Positions 42,806 to 53,999 of a stretch of DNA of 64,000 nt are shown here, piece by piece. The notes beneath the pieces were generated by a model, which was given only the letters and a program-made list of their open reading frames with translations, searched no databases and was not told the DNA's origin. The position numbers were made by a program, and so were the translations under genes. Numbering within the stretch: position 1 is the first letter of the stretch; every line of letters begins with the position of its first letter. The DNA comes from Orientallactaga sibirica (Eukaryota; Chordata; Mammalia; Rodentia; Dipodidae): assembly GCA_036365145.1 (NCBI GenBank), contig JAEOAD010000055.1:4363501-4427500 (forward strand), read 5' to 3'.

Positions 42806-42956
42806 AAAATTTTTTTTGTGTGGGTGGCAGAGTCTCACTTAAGCCCAGACAGACCTGGAACTCTCTCTGTAGCCGAGGCTGGCCTCAAACAAATGAAAAT
42901 ACTCCTACCTCAGCCTTGTGAGTGTTGGAATTAAAGGCACACACCACCACATCTGT
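42806..42956 (-). mobile_element. Old B1-like SINE
   Basis: 'ggcagagtctcacttaagcccagacagacctgg' to 'gcacacaccaccacatctg'. Confidence 0.72.
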
Positions 42957-42974
42957 CTTTGTACCATTCATTAT

Positions 42975-43500
42975 GGATGCCTATTGGGGCACATGTACTA
43001 TGGTGTAAATTGAATTATCCTTACAACAACCACATGATGGTTAATCTCTGGTTGTTAACTTGACAGGACTTAGAATCACCATAAAAACAAAATCTTTTGG
43101 CATGTTTGCAAGGGATTTTAGGTTGAGGCAAGAAGACCCACTCTTATGGTAGGTGGCATCATTCTATGAGCTGGTGGATCTGGGCTGTATAAAGAGAAAA
43201 GTATCTGAGCACCAGCATCCATTGCTCTCATCCCTGCTGATGTAATGATGTGAACCAACTTCCTCCTCCTGCCATGCCTTTCCCACCAAGATCCACTGCA
43301 CCCTCTAGAACTGTCAGCTGAAATCAATCCTCTCCTTCCCTACATTGCTTCTGGTCAGGTATTTTGACCCAGCCATGAGAACATAACTCCTGTGTATGTC
43401 TAGTCAGCCTCACTTTGCAGATGAAGTCATTGAGGTCTGGATGGAGAAAACGGAGCAGATGAATGAAAATATGACAAGAGTTGTTGAGTCACCTCATGTC
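42975..43500 (-). mobile_element. MIR split by an LTR
   Basis: 'attatccttacaacaacc' before and 'cactttgcagatgaagtcattgaggtctgg' after the LTR are adjacent parts of a reverse MIR. Confidence 0.55.
43035..43395 (+). mobile_element. ERVL-type LTR (MLT2-like)
   Basis: 'tgatggttaatctctggttgttaacttgac', 'gttgaggcaagaagacccac', 'ggtggatctgggctgtataaag', 'tgaaatcaatcctctcc', 'ttctggtcaggtattttgac' follow the mammalian ERVL LTR pattern. Family name tentative. Confidence 0.6.
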
Positions 43501-43680
43501 CTAAAGTGGTCTGTTATGAGGAAACCATACACTGGCTCAGCTCCCTAAGCAAACAGCTCCTCTCAGAACAATTCCTGTCCCTCCAATCCATTTTCTTCCT
43601 CACAACACTCCAGTATCCAACCTCATCCCTCCTTGCCCTCTTCCTGTGGATCTCCAAATTCCACTAAAGTCCATGTTTTT

Positions 43681-43887
43681 TATTTATATATTTGAAAGAA
43701 AGAGAGAAAGAGGCAGATAGAGAGAGAGAGAGATAATGGGTGTGCCAAGGTCTTAAAGATGCTGCAAATGAACTCCAGACACATGCACCACCTTGTGCAT
43801 ATGGCTTATGTAGGTCTTGGGGAATTGAACCTGAGTCCTTCGGCTTTGCAGGCAAGTGCCTTAACTGCTAAGCCATCTTTCCAGCCC
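43681..43887 (-). mobile_element. ID-type SINE, S form
   Basis: Exact 16-bp duplication 'taaagtccatgttttt' (43665-43680, 43888-43903). Confidence 0.95.
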
Positions 43888-44033
43888 TAAAGTCCATGTT
43901 TTTAACAGATGCTGACCATGCACTGAGTTAAAATGAAGCTCTGGACCTGAATCTCCCACCTGATCAGTTGGCCTTCCCCCTCACTCCCCTCTGCTCACCC
44001 ACAGCTCTGACTCAAGTGCTCTGTCCTTTGTGG

Positions 44034-44093
44034 AGGAGGGGTCCACCTCATAGGAGGGGTCCTCCTCATCTAGGAGGGGTCCACCTCATCTAG
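44034..44093 (+). repeat. 20-bp unit, three tandem copies
   Basis: Units 'aggaggggtccacctcat' with one variant (tcctcctc). The reverse complement of part of each unit also resembles the unit, so it can form small hairpins. Confidence 0.88.
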
Positions 44094-44689
44094 TTCTTTC
44101 TTCTACACCACTTCCAGAGCACCTGTCCAGAAGTATGCAGCAACCTTCTATCCCATATTTCATTTCTTTTTATCACCCTGGACCCAGATCATGGCTTTGC
44201 AAAAAGTGAGTGATGAATATTTAATGAAAGACTCAATCCTCACCCCAGACATTTTCCAGACAGTGCCTGGGTTAATTTCGGTCTGCTGATTTTGTTTAAA
44301 ACAATGGGCAAAGTACTTCTGCTCCAGATAAGTTAAGCCATATTCTCTGTCTCATCCCTCCAAGTTCTGTCATTTGGTATCTTGCTCTGCAAGGCTCCTT
44401 CGGGGACGTCCTAAATTTGAGTTTCCTAAAGGGTACTCACTCTCGAGTGGTAAGCTCTTTAGCTACTTGAGACATCTCCCTCACTCAAGGTTTGTTTCTT
44501 TTGGAGAACTGGTGGCTTGCTTTACATGCTTTAAACGTCGTATGAAAGGTATCTTCTGCCTATTCTGCAACTTCCTTTTCTTTATATCTCATTGCACTTG
44601 AGATTCATTCACTATAACTGCTGTATGTTATTTCATTTTGTAATTTCACTCCAGTACATTTAAACATCTTTCTGCTTAACAGCCATGTA
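44094..44689. other. Unique sequence
   Basis: No gene or repeat recognised. Confidence 0.45.
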
Positions 44690-44830
44690 AAGCAAGGCAT
44701 GGTAGCACATACCTGTAATCTTCGCACTTGGGATGTGGAGGCACGAAGATGGGGAGTTCATGGTCATCCCTGGCTACCTGGTTAATTTGAAACCATCCTG
44801 GGCTATGTGAGTCCCTGTCTCAAGAAACAA
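44690..44830 (+). mobile_element. Old B1 SINE
   Basis: 'agcaaggcatggtagcacatacctgtaatc' to 'gagtccctgtctcaag'. With the next ID part it may be one old composite. Confidence 0.7.
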
Positions 44831-44835
44831 CAACA

Positions 44836-45215
44836 GGGATTGTTGTGGTTAAAGGCACTTGCTTGCAAAGCCTGATGATCTAGGTTCAATTCCCCAGCCA
44901 CTCATGTAAGCTTCATGCAAAAAGTGGTACAAAGGCTGGAGAGATGGCGTAGTGGTTAAGGCACCTGCCTGCGAAGCCTAAGAACACCCATTCAAATCTC
45001 CAGGTCCCACGTTTAGCCTGATGCAAAAGTGACGCAAGTGCTCAATGTCATACACAAGGGGGTGCATGCATCTGGAGTTTGTTCACAGTGGCTGAGAGGC
45101 CCTGGCATGCCCATTCTCTGTCTCTCTCTCTCTCTGTGTCTCTCTTAAATTAAGAAAAATGTAATACAAGAGTGTAGTATTGGTTTGCAGTGCCAAGAGG
45201 CCCTGGTGTGCTCAT

Positions 45216-45250
<35 letters not shown>
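44836..45250 (+). mobile_element. ID-type SINE split by another
   Basis: First half 'gggattgttgtggttaaagg...ttcaattccccagccac', second half 'attggtttgcagtgccaagaggccctgg', ending in (CA)n (45217-45251). Confidence 0.82.
44936..45170 (+). mobile_element. ID-type SINE, La form, nested
   Basis: Same orientation as its host, with La segment 'gtgacgcaagtgctcaatg...cacaagggggtgcatg'. Flanks 'tggtacaa'/'tgtaatacaag'. Confidence 0.9.
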
Positions 45251-45255
<5 letters not shown>

Positions 45256-45300
45256 AAATAAATCAATTCTAAAACAAGAAAAGTCATGTACTTGACAGTC

Positions 45301-45463
45301 TTTTTTTTTTTTTTTTTTTTTTTTTTTTGAGGCAGGGTCTCGCTGTGGCCTAGGCTGACCTGGAATTAACTATGTAGTCTCAGGGTGCCCTTGAACTCAT
45401 GGCGATCCTCCTACCTCTGCCTCCCAAGTGCTGGGATTAAAGGCATGTGCCACCATGCCTGGC
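45301..45463 (-). mobile_element. B1 SINE
   Basis: Run of about 29 T as tail. The body ends 'catgtgccaccatgcctggc'. Flanks 'cttgacagtc'/'gttgacattc'. Confidence 0.92.
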
Positions 45464-45469
45464 TTAGTT

Positions 45470-45690
45470 GACATTCTTGTACATGTCCCTTAACACATAG
45501 GCATGAGGACTTTTGGAGCTATATTCCTAAAAGTATATTTTGTTGAATAACATGATATGCACATCTTATTGGCCAGACATTTGTTCTCCAGAGATATTTC
45601 CTAGGAATGTACATTGCCACCAGCAGTGTGTGGAAGTTCATGTTGTCCTATCTGGTTGCCAACCATGTTTTATCTTTAAGAAAACTTTTT
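45470..45690 (-). mobile_element. L1 3'-region fragment, antisense
   Basis: 'tttggagctatattcctaaaagtatattttg', 'acattgccaccagcagtgtgtggaag' correspond to antisense L1 3' end text ('ccaccaacagtgtaaaagtg'). Confidence 0.55.
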
Positions 45691-45704
45691 AAAGTTCCTT
45701 TCTA

Positions 45705-45910
45705 GGGCTGGAGAGATGGCTTAGCAGTCAAGATGCCTGCCTGGGAAGCCTAAGAACACCCATTCGATTCTCCAGGTCCCACGTTTAGCCCGACGCAAAG
45801 AGTGATGCAAGCATGCAACGCTGCACATACCCACAAGGGAGCGTACTCATCTGGAGTTCGTTCACAGCAGCTGAGAGGCCCCTGGCATGTCCATTCTCTC
45901 TCTTTCTCTC

Positions 45911-45943
<33 letters not shown>

Positions 45944-45964
45944 TCGAATTAAAAAAATTTTTTT
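45705..45964 (+). mobile_element. ID-type SINE, La form
   Basis: Flanked by 'aaagttcctttc' and 'aaggttccttcc'. Contains a (TC)n of about 45 bp. Confidence 0.92.
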
Positions 45965-46170
45965 AAGGTTCCTTCCCAAAGTTCATATTGAGGCAGGATA
46001 AAAAGGGAAAATTATGAATGACATGGGAAGGGAAAAGAAACCCTCACACTGGAATTTGTTGAAATCTTTTTTCTACTGAGAGTCAAGAATTTCAGTACAA
46101 TTAACAAAATTGGTCTCAGAATTTGCTTACATGGAGACAAGATTCCTTTTAAACAGAGATGCTTCAAATA

Positions 46171-46337
46171 AGAATGTTAAGGCCAGGTGTGGTGGTGCAC
46201 ACCTTTAATCTCAGCACTCAGGAGGCAGAGGTAGGAGGATTGCTGAGAGTTTGAAGCCACCCTGAGACTACATAGTGAATTTTAGGTCAGCCTGAGCTAG
46301 AGGGAGACCCTACCTCAGAAAACAAAACAAAACAAAA
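46171..46337 (+). mobile_element. B1 SINE
   Basis: Perfect duplication 'agaatgttaag' on both sides. A-tail with CAAAA units. Confidence 0.94.
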
Positions 46338-46787
46338 AAGAATGTTAAGATAGCAATGAATCATGTGTAAGGCCTAGGTGCATATGACCTTTGAGTATGG
46401 GCTTTCTCCTCTTCCAACTAAAAGCCTGTTTTGTTTTGTTTTTCCTTCCTAGAAATCTCACAATGATCAACACTTACAGTAAAATACATGTCTTAACCAC
46501 TTGTGCAGCCTTGTGTCCCTTGGTTTTACCTTATCAGATTGCAATCCTATCTGAAGCAGCCTGTAAACTCATTTATCCAAAAAGGAAAAGAAAAAAGGTG
46601 CCTTAGAAACACTGTGAACAATGTAGTCCTATCATATATACAGCTACTGCTAAGACCAGTAAGCGTAGTTCCCTCTTGAGAAGCCCATGCCCACCTTGGT
46701 GTGTCCTATCCTTTCCCTAGGTTCCTCTTTTTCTGTCAACTCACCACCCACCTCCCTGCAGAAATCTATGTTTAAATCTCTTTCTAA
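46338..46787. other. Unique sequence
   Basis: Nothing recognisable. Confidence 0.45.
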
Positions 46788-46944
46788 GCCGGGCGTGGTG
46801 GCGCACACCTTTGATCCCAGCACTCGGGAGGCAGAGGTAGGAGGATCACTGTGAGTTCAAGGCCACCCTGAGACTACATAGTTAATTCCAGGTCAGCCTG
46901 GGCCAGAGTGAGACCCTACCTCAAAAAACCAAAAAAAAAAAAAA
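46788..46944 (+). mobile_element. B1 SINE
   Basis: Perfect duplication 'aatctctttcta'. Head 'gccgggcgtggtggcgcac' is close to consensus, so young. Confidence 0.95.
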
Positions 46945-47649
46945 ATCTCTTTCTATTCCAACTTCACTTCACAGTGGCTCAGCCTGAAATTCTTTTCTGT
47001 AATTAAGCCAAGAATCTTGGCTTCCCTTAGTAAGAACCTCTGAAAAGAACTCCTCCAGCCTGTGCCCCACTGTCACAGACAATCTTTCCCACACACCCTT
47101 CTATTGAGGTCTTGCCATTGATTCAAGCATTATCTTCAGGTTCTTAGACTTATCATATTTACTCCTACTAGCGACCTTAAAAGGGTGACAGAAATCGTGT
47201 AACTTTCCAGGTGAGAAGTTTTGGGATAGTCTGAATGTAATAGTGTAAATGTATGGTCCCATAGACTCAGGTGTCTTCTTAAGATTATACTTGTCCTAAG
47301 AGGGGGTAACCTGTGGCTTTCTGATTGGCTAAGGTATCAGCACAGTAGAAAGGAACCAATAGTTGGCCCTGGGAACAGAGTTAGAATCCTATGAAGACCA
47401 GGATTATGGTCTCCAAAGAGAAGGTCCACTTATCAAAATCTCTCTAAATTAGCAATGCTTATCCCCTTCAACCTATGCTGAACCCACCCTCCATTGAAGA
47501 ATCTGTTTTTCTTCTTCAGAAGACAGCAAGAGCTGAGGACAACCAAAATCTATCAACAAGACAAGAAAAGATAGCTAACTCCCTGGAAGGAGATGAACCA
47601 CCCCTTGCACACCAGCCAGGGCCCAGGTGAAACCACAAAGGAATTGGTA
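46945..47649. other. Unique sequence with a possible LTR scrap
   Basis: 'gtctgaatgtaatagtgtaaatgtatggtccc' near 47229 resembles the start of a MaLR LTR, but no end is found. No gene. Confidence 0.35.
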
Positions 47650-47864
47650 GGATGAGCAAGAGTGCTGTTTAAGTGTGCATGCCTATGAAGCCTAAGGACC
47701 CAGGTTTGATTCTCCAGGTCCCACGTAAGCCAGATGCACATGGTAGTGCATGCATCTGGAGTTCGTTTGCAGTGGTTTGAGGCCTTGGCATGCCCATATA
47801 TTCTCTTTCTTTCTCTCCCTCTGTCTCTAAGAAATAAATAAAAATAATAAATTTTTAAAATTCT
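47650..47864 (+). mobile_element. ID-type SINE with eroded head
   Basis: Head reduced to 'gatgagcaagagtgctg'. Body 'gccagatgcacatggtagtgc' and tail are good. Confidence 0.82.
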
Positions 47865-48189
47865 GCATGAACTTCTGTTGTTACTTCTTCTAGGTGGAAC
47901 ACCAAATTACATACAAATGGCTGCATCAGATGGAAAGCATATGCTCAGCTTAAAAAAAAATAAATGTACCAAAGCAGAAATCCAGAATCTGCTGAGAGCA
48001 CAATACTAAAGTGGACTTAAAGCACACCCACCACAGCTCAGGGAATTCTCAGATTGTAAGAGCCACCAGGTGGGAGGGAAGATCCTGAGGCATTGCCATG
48101 TCCCACAAAGACTGACCACTGCTCTCACAACTCATAACCTACAACCCCATGGTGAATACCAACAATCTCACTGAAGAAGGCCCACAGTG
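47865..48189. other. Unrecognised sequence
   Basis: Text around 48085-48160 feels repeat-like ('gaggcattgccatgtcccac'), but I cannot name a family. No coding signal. Confidence 0.3.
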
Positions 48190-48410
48190 GAATGGGGGCA
48201 GGTACTTACCTGCAAAGCCTAAGAACTCATGTTAGAATCTCCAGGTCCCTCGTAGCCAGACACACAGTGACACAAGCATACAATGTTGCACATGCACCAC
48301 AAGGGGGTGCATGTATCTAGAGTTCATTCACAGTGGCTGAAGGCCTTGGTATGCTCTCTCTTTCTCTCTCTGTCTTCAAAAAAAGAAAACAGAAAAAAAA
48401 AAATAAACTT
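48190..48410 (+). mobile_element. ID-type SINE, La form
   Basis: 'cacagtgacacaagcatacaatg...cacaagggggtgcatg'. The first 20 bases of the head are lost. Confidence 0.85.
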
Positions 48411-48655
48411 ATAACTTGGGTCTCTACTGGAGGAGTGGTCACTGGGGATGGATCCTGGAGTCCAGCCCTAAGGTATATTTTGATGGATTTGAATTCCCAG
48501 AAAGGTGTGGAAAGAGCAGTTTGAGCTCTGGCATTTCCTGCATGCTGGTCATGCTGGCTATTGATGGTTTCCCTGAATTTGTAAGCTGAAATAAACCTCT
48601 TCCTCCCATAAACTGTGCCTAGTTGGATGTTCATCCCAGCAACGTGAAGCTGACT
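48411..48655 (+). mobile_element. 3' part of a MaLR-type LTR
   Basis: 'tgtaagctgaaataaacctcttcctcccataaactgtgcc' and the end 'gaagctgactaca' match the 355-bp LTR family and its relatives. The 5' part is missing or hidden behind the SINE. Confidence 0.65.
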
Positions 48656-48679
48656 ACAAGTATACAGTTGAAACAATTT

Positions 48680-48780
48680 GCTGAAAGTATCAGAGATAAT
48701 AAGAGGCGTGGCTAGATTTAAACCCCAGGTCTGTCTACCAGGGAGTTTGGACTTAATCCTGCAGAATCATTGCAAGGGAC
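48680..48780 (-). mobile_element. MIR fragment
   Basis: 'agatttaaaccccaggtctgtctaccagg' is the reverse MIR segment around 'gacctgggttcgaatc'. Confidence 0.5.
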
Positions 48781-48892
48781 TGATTGATTAATCGATTGAA
48801 CTCTCTATATCAAAGTATGGTCCCTTCTAACTAGTAATCTTTATGTAAATGAAACAACACAGAGGAGAGGAAGGTAAGAAGGGTTGGAGGTT

Positions 48893-49798
48893 GTATTCTT
48901 TGGGATTCTCTAGAGAAACCTATAGAATGACCTTGTATTATGAAGTGGTTTATTTGATTAGTTTACAGGATTCAAGATGAGAAGTCTGATAGCTTTCTGC
49001 AGGCTGGAGCATTGAGGAACCTTGTAGTTGCTTAGCTCACGAGGCTGGGTGGCTCAGCAATCCCAATGTCGAGCTGAAGGCCTGGAGGATTCCTGGAGGG
49101 TGATGAAACTGGGTTCCAGTGTCCATGAAGGATAGTCAAAACAGGGTAGATGTCAGTATGAGTCATGAAGAGTGAATGGCTAATGAGGGCAGTGTAGCAG
49201 ACAGCTTCAGGTTCACTGAGATGCCCTTCCAGATCAGGCACAGTTATGGAGAAAGGGATATTATTTATTGAAGCTTACAGATCCAGGGGAAGTTCCAATA
49301 ATGGCAGAAGAAGCTGGCATGCCTTCACAGGGCCAACCAGAGAGAGAAAAAGCCAACCAGGCACACAGCACACTGAGCAAAACTACAGCCAAAAAGTCAC
49401 ACAGCACACTTCAGGAACTCCTGCTAGGCACACTTTGCATATCTTTACAATGGAATCTCAAACCCACCACCAACACCTTAAGACCAGCCCCCAGTGACAT
49501 TGTCTCTAGCAAGGTGATTGCAGATGCAAACTATAACTAATAAAATACTGAATATATTGGGGGACATACATTCAAACTACCACAGGCAGCCAGCCAGACA
49601 GAAAACACCAGCAAGTAGCAGAGGCAGCCGAGGAAAAGGGACTATATACTCATCAAGTGTTTCTATATATAGTCAGTCCATCACTATAAGAGCTGCCCGC
49701 TCTTCCTTGAAATAACCTCATAGACCTACCAAAAGGCACGTCTCTTAATTCCTAATCTGATCAAGTTAACAACAGAACTTAATTATCATAGAGGTAGA
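48893..49798 (-). mobile_element. ERVL-type LTR (MLT2-like) split by a solo LTR
   Basis: 'tgggattctctagagaaacc' on the left and 'tctgatcaagttaacaacag' on the right are the reverse of the typical start 'gttaacttgatc' and end 'ttctctagagaatcc'. The middle is interrupted. Confidence 0.6.
49193..49584 (-). mobile_element. Solo LTR, copy B of the 355-bp family
   Basis: Begins TGTAGCAGACAGCTTCAGG and ends CTACCACA on the plus strand. The exact 5-bp duplication ggcag (49188-49192, 49585-49589) lies inside the ERVL-type LTR. About 35 bp longer than the other copies because of a short internal duplication (aaagccaaccagg region). Confidence 0.9.
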
Positions 49799-50133
49799 CA
49801 GATGGCTCACTTTGTGACCATCTCTGTTGTCAGGCACTACAGACACTTTTTCAGTGCTTCTCAAGATGTGGTTCCAGGATCATCTGCCTCACAATGACCC
49901 ACACTGTTTCCTCAGCACATAGACTCGGGGAGGGGACTTCTTCAAGTTCACAGGAGAACAGTACAAGCCACAATTGTTATACGAAGTTCGAGTGCCACTG
50001 ATCTGCCAGCGAGGGACACAGTGAACAGACGATTACGGTGCAGAGCGTAAAGTTGCAATTTAGGAACGGTTTCCAGAGGAAGCTTGGTTAAATTCAGAAT
50101 GAGAGCAGGGTGCAGAAAGAAAAGTGGATATTC
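49799..50133. other. Unique sequence
   Basis: 'cagtgcttctcaagatgtggttcc' near 49850 could be the edge of a MER5-type element. Otherwise nothing. Confidence 0.35.
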
Positions 50134-50341
50134 GGGCTTGGTGGTTAAGGCGTTTGCCTGCAAAGCCAAAGGACCTCGGTTCGATTCCTCAGGACCCACA
50201 TGAGCCAGATGCACAAGGTGGCACATGCATCTGGAGTTTGTTTGCAGTGGCTGGAGGCCCTGGTGCGCCCATTCTCTTCCTCTCTCCCTGTGTCTTTCTC
50301 TCCCTCAAATAAATAAATAAATAATAAAGTATTTTTTAAAA
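50134..50341 (+). mobile_element. ID-type SINE, S form, head shortened
   Basis: Starts at 'ggcttggtggttaagg', lacking 'gctggagagat'. Flanks 'agaaaagtggatatt'/'agaaaaggggatatt' are the target duplication, so it inserted 5'-truncated. Confidence 0.9.
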
Positions 50342-51507
50342 AGAAAAGGGGATATTTGAGATGAAGGGGCAATGTTTACAAATGCTCAGGAACAAGAGGA
50401 GACAAGAGGCTCCTTTAGGAAAGAGCAAGTATTTCAGGAATGTGGCAACAAGACCTAAGAGGTGGGTAGGGACCAAGTCACAAAGAACCTTGCTGCTCAT
50501 GTCAAAGAGAGTTTGGCCTTTATCTTACAGGGAGTGGGAACGTCACTGCAAGTTATTTATTTATTATATATATTGATGGTTTTGAGTTTAGGAACAATTC
50601 CTCTGACAGCCACCATCAGAACCTAAAGAAGAGGTTGTGAGAAGGGACAGGACAAGACATTCCTCAGGGCTGTGGGTGAGAGCCCAGGGAAGACTGAGAG
50701 AGAAGGGCGATGGTCAGAGAGAGGAATCTATGAGAGCTGATCGCTGATTGGATGTGGTGGATGAGAGGCAGTCAAGCCTTAGCTTTAGCAAACTGGGTCA
50801 ATGGTTCTGAATTTCACCAAAGTAAAGAAACCACTGGAAGAGAAACCAGTGTGGAAGGAAAATGAGATCATTTCAGAACATACTGAATTTGAGACCCTTG
50901 GGAAATATCCAACTCAAACTGTTGAGAAGACAGTTGGAAATGCAGGCCTAAAGGAGACTTATTTCCTAACAGAAGTTAATTTTGTTTGGGACAGTGATAA
51001 GCCCAACTGAAATAGCCTCTTTCCTACACTTTGGCCCATGTCCCCAGACTCTCTGTGATTGCTCCTGAGACACCCCCACCCCATGGTTGTTTCTGACCAA
51101 AGAGATCTAAATGACTATCAATCAATCGCTGAGGGTAAATTCTGGAAAGGTTAAAGGTTATTGTTTTCCTGGTAACAAAGAACAGACCCAGCTAGCATTT
51201 GCCTTTTGCCTTTGCCCTTTTTCTTCTTCCTGCCTAAACATAGTTGAGATCCTTGGACAAGAAGCAGCCGTCGATGAGCATGAGGATGAAGGCCCTATTG
51301 CTACTGGTTTGGGGGGCTGAGTTCATTGTCCCTTGGTTGTGATGCCTGACAAGATAGGACAGTGGAAGAAGAGTAAGCAAGAGGAGTTTTACTTGAAGAA
51401 AGGAAAGAGCAAAGCTCCCTGCATCTACACAGAGACCTAATCAGGTTGCCAATAAGTAGCTTTGCTTTCTGGTAAGAGATACAAGCTGATCTGTTTTTCA
51501 AAGTACT
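50342..51507. other. Unique block, about 1.2 kb
   Basis: No gene recognised. 'acaaagaaccttgctgctcatgtcaaagagag' recalls the unnamed ancient repeat noted at 13 and 31 kb. A 69-codon frame at 50801-51010 has no recognisable domain. Confidence 0.4.
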
Positions 51508-51797
51508 TTTAATTTTTTTTTATTTTTATTTATTTATTTGACAGAGAAAGAAAGAGAGGGGATGGACATGCCAGGCCCTCCAGCCATTGCAAATGAACTC
51601 CAGATGCATGTGTCACCTTGTGTATCTGGCTTATGTGGATCCTGGGGAATAGAACCTAGATCCTTTGGCTTTGCAGGCACTGCAATTGAACTCCAGACCT
51701 AGCGCTTACTTTCACCTTTCTGTGTCTGGCTTATGTGGGATCTGCTGAGTCGAACATAGGTCCTTAGCCTTAACTGCTAAGTCATCTCTCCAGTCAA
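51508..51797 (-). mobile_element. Chimeric double ID-type SINE
   Basis: An S-form reverse copy runs to 'ctttggctttgcaggca' and then jumps into the body of an Lb-form copy ('ctgcaattgaactccagacc') that supplies the head. Only one head is present for two bodies. Confidence 0.82.
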
Positions 51798-51839
51798 AAT
51801 AAAAATATTTTAAAAAAACATAACAATCTATTCATGGTT

Positions 51840-52194
51840 TGTGGTAGTTTGAATATATGGCCCCCAATATATTCAGCGTTTTATTAGTTTGTTGTTTGCT
51901 TCTGCATCTACCTGGCTGGAGGCAATGTCACCGGGCAGATCATAAGGCATGGTGGGTTTGAGATTTCAATCTAAAGATATGCAAAGTGTGCCTAGCTGGA
52001 GTTCCTGAGGTGTACTATGCTGTGTGGCTTTTGGTTTGTGGCTTTGCTTTCTGTGTTTGGTCCTGTAAAAGTAGGCCAGCTTCTTCTGCCATTATGGAAC
52101 TTCCCCTGGATCTGTAAGCTATAATAAATCTCTTCCTCCATAACTGTGCCTGGTCTGGAAGTTCATCTCAGTGAACCTGAAGCTGTCTGCTACA
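51840..52194 (+). mobile_element. Solo LTR, copy C of the 355-bp family
   Basis: Starts TGTGGTAGTTTGAATATATGG, ends GTCTGCTACA, with a 'ataataaatc' polyadenylation region near 52125. Flanking 5-mers are diverged. Confidence 0.88.
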
Positions 52195-52197
52195 GGT

Positions 52198-52233
52198 ATT
52201 CAAATGTATTCAAATGTATTCAATGTATTCAAA
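52198..52233 (+). repeat. 10-bp tandem repeat (attcaaatgt)
   Basis: Three to four imperfect units directly at the 3' edge of LTR copy C. Confidence 0.88.
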
Positions 52234-52242
52234 ACTATGAAG

Positions 52243-52243
52243 T

Positions 52244-52282
<39 letters not shown>

Positions 52283-52528
52283 TTTTAGGAGACAGAGAGA
52301 GAGGGAGAGGAAGACAGACAGAGATGGGCGCGCCAGCAGCCTCTCAGCTGCTGCGAATGAAATCCAGACGCATGCGCCCCCTTGTGGTCAAGTGCGGCAT
52401 TGCGCCCTTGCGTCACTTTGCATCTGGCTAAACATGGGACCTGTAGATTGGAACCGCTGGAGACTGGAACCAGCGTTCTTAAGCTTAGGATGCAGGTGCC
52501 TTAACCGCTAAGCCATCTCTCCAGCCCG
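52243..52528 (-). mobile_element. ID-type SINE, La form
   Basis: (TTTA)n tail of about 42 bp. Near-consensus La body with several intact CpGs ('gggcgcgccagc', 'gacgcatgcgccc') suggests youth. A short duplication ('gattggaacc'/'gactggaacc') lies near the head. Confidence 0.93.
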
Positions 52529-53720
52529 AAGCTTATTTTATAATTACTTTCCAGGTACATAATTAAAGGTTGCTCACTCTGGTCATGTGTGCTGACCTAT
52601 CTCCAAAGATGGCATGTTTGGGGCTCAGGGTGTTGCAGGTGTAGATCTGAGTTCAGAGGGCACCCATTGAAGTTTACAGGTTCTTGTGTCCCAGGCCAAA
52701 GACTTGCATCAGGAGCACAGGGTTATTAATAAATAGAGATAGTGTATTAAAAAACAGAAAGGTACTTCTAAGAATGGAAGTGGGCTAGTGAGAAAGGGCA
52801 CTGGGTCATAAGCTTCATTATCCTTTGTAGGTCATTTACACAGCACCAGCCTCCCCAGCATTTGTATAAAGTGGGCTTTTCTCGGGCGGGCTCTGTTGCT
52901 TGTATCCCAGGTGAGGAAGGAGTTCTAGTTTTCTGCTAACTGGCTGCTTTCATATGTTAATCTTGATGCCTCTCTCACCATATCCCTCTACTCTTGCCAC
53001 AACTTGATGACCTGGAAACCTTTGCTGTCTTCTGTTTTTCCCAAATCAACCAGCCCTGGAATTCTTTCCAGAAAGACTGGTGTAAGGACTTTCCCAGAAT
53101 CTGTGGTGCAATTGAACCTGATCTGCCTAGCCTTTACCAAGAGTGCCACAGGCTCCTCATTAGTCTGATCTTTTTCTTCTCCCCATCCTGCCCCACTACA
53201 AATAATCACCTATTTTTGCCTAATGCATGGAATCTGGACATTTTACTCCATTCTTTGCACTTATGTTTTTGCTGGGCTGCACACCAAAGGCTTCATTTCA
53301 GTGTACTAGGCCCCAGGCTTTCCATCATCATGCTGATATTTGCCCTCCACCTCTGCACACAAGTTCATCCACTCTGTCTCATTCTTCTTGCCTTTCTCTT
53401 GCCCTTTCAAGCTCTGCCAGGGCTGTTTTCTTGGCAGAAATGCCCCTCTACCACATGTTTTTACAGATTACCATTTCATTGCAGCCAGATTAATTTTCTG
53501 GTCTTCCCAGCAGCTGGGCATAGGTAGAATCCCTGTTGCCCTTCTCCTTCAAACCTTCTTCCAAACTCCTCTCAAATTTTGTTGATTTTTGCCTGATAAT
53601 TATCTGAAAATGTGACCCTTCTTCTCTATTATCATGTCTACTCACCAGATCATTGGGTCTTTTCCAGTTCAGTCTATCCTCCCTTCTCAAATTTACCTAC
53701 ACCACTCCCTCGCTTAAAAT
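52529..53720. other. SINE-free unique block, about 1.2 kb
   Basis: Contains a 177-codon open frame (52994-53527) without recognisable domain. The region around 53390-53600 loosely resembles an L2-type repeat. No gene is claimed. Confidence 0.4.
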
Positions 53721-53749
53721 GTTTTTATTTTTATTTATTTATTTATTTG

Positions 53750-53788
<39 letters not shown>

Positions 53789-53929
53789 GGTGCCAGGGCC
53801 TCTTGCTACAGCAAACAACTCCAGACACACTTGCACCACTGTGCATCTGGTGTGGGTACTGGGGAATGAAACCCAGGCTGTCAGGTTTTGTAAGCAAGGA
53901 CCTTCAATGCTGAGCTTTCTCTCCACCCC
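53721..53929 (-). mobile_element. ID-type SINE with (GA)n
   Basis: Flanks 'ccactccctcgcttaaaa'/'ccactccctagcctaaaa'. A pure (GA)n of about 28 bp lies at 53757-53783. Confidence 0.9.
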
Positions 53930-53999
53930 CCACTCCCTAGCCTAAAACACTTTAGGCGACTAATAGATTTATCCCTGTAGATCTGAAAAGCTGCATCAG

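Noticed and set aside
52994..53527. 177-codon open frame in a SINE-free block
   Set aside because: No recognisable domain, unusual His/Phe/Leu-rich composition of translated pyrimidine-rich DNA, overlapping open frames in other phases, and partial resemblance to an L2-type repeat.
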